Assembly (NCBI GenBank): GCA_934278995.1
Contig: CAKQWM010000007.1
Span: 32,742 to 96,741, forward strand
Length of the DNA: 64,000 nt
Origin: an uncultured Clostridia bacterium
Lineage (GTDB): Bacteria; Bacillota; Clostridia; Christensenellales; Borkfalkiaceae
Reading direction: 5' to 3'
The position numbers and the translations under genes are program-made. A model generated the notes under the pieces. The model did not search any database, was not told the DNA's origin, and saw only the letters and a list, made by a program, of their open reading frames with translations. Shown piece by piece: positions 63,901 through 64,000 of this stretch (position 1 is the stretch's first letter; the number at the start of each line of letters is the position of its first letter).

Positions 63901-64000
63901 GAATGCGGCAGCTCCTTATCCTCCCGTGTCGTTGCCGACAAAGTACTTTCAGCGCAATTGAGCTTAACTTCTGTGTTCGGGATGGGAACAGGTGGGTCCT
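63901..64000 (-). rRNA. rrf: 5S ribosomal RNA (partial, runs off the window)
   Basis: The minus strand carries the conserved 5S stretches CCTGTTCCCATCCCGAACAC, AGTTAAGC and GAAAGTACTT. About 100 nt of the gene are in the window; its 5' end lies beyond 64000. Gene order implies 16S and 23S further right. Confidence 0.92.

Overview
The window looks like chromosome from a Gram-positive, Clostridia-like member of the Bacillota. The reasons are strong AGGAGG-type ribosome sites, sigma-A-type TTGACA-N17-TATAAT promoters, lipobox lipoproteins, a complete V-type ATPase operon of the NtpK type and a 5S-tRNA-Asn tail of an rRNA operon. The large Opp proteins remind me of uncultured gut lineages, but that is recollection and nothing here fixes the genus.

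Positions 1-41,000 look like backbone. They hold a VanZ-like membrane protein carrying Ig-like domains, small lipoproteins, a cytidylate-kinase-like protein with an overlapping MATE exporter, and an oligopeptide ABC transporter operon (oppA-B-C-D-F, read leftwards from about 18,340) whose subunits are nearly all enlarged. A 294 bp MITE-like element lies in the opp leader. Next come two probably secreted proteins, an NCS2 purine/uracil permease, a second MATE protein, the V-ATPase operon (33,672 to 24,661, read leftwards, order H-I-K-E-C-F-A-B-D plus a DUF1622 protein), a CNNM/HlyC protein, and a 1,663-residue surface protein with MBG-type repeats. A motif built on GATAACGGGCTTATAG recurs through this part, in and between genes, and is almost absent from the rest.

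Positions 41,200-48,200 look acquired. An AraC regulator is followed by a tightly packed TetR-headed operon (TetR, DUF998, GNAT, DUF3795, TfoX, Vat/CatB-type acetyltransferase, GNAT) and an SRPBCC gene. They are interleaved with three families of direct repeats, and a decayed serine recombinase end lies at the right edge.

Positions 48,200-63,900 are visibly AT-richer and read as two tandem defence-type islands next to tRNA-Asn. The inner one (52,619-63,819) is bounded by the intact tRNA-Asn gene (63,820-63,894) and an exact 56-nt copy of its 3' part (52,563-52,618). At each tRNA boundary the adjacent gene is a single-ORF IS3-type DDE transposase (51,229-52,383 and 62,512-63,630), the place where an integrase would normally sit. 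The outer cargo is a class III nucleotidyl-cyclase-like protein, a zinc-ribbon/HEPN protein and a DUF6602 nuclease-like protein. The inner cargo is a DUF3696 ATPase with a MIT_C/PLD-like partner, a GNAT toxin-antitoxin pair, a second serine recombinase relic, and a four-gene operon made of a fused PARIS-like ATPase-DUF4435 protein, a PD-(D/E)XK protein, a HEPN protein and an SF1 helicase. The four-gene operon and the tRNA-linked DDE elements are the best candidates for something undescribed.
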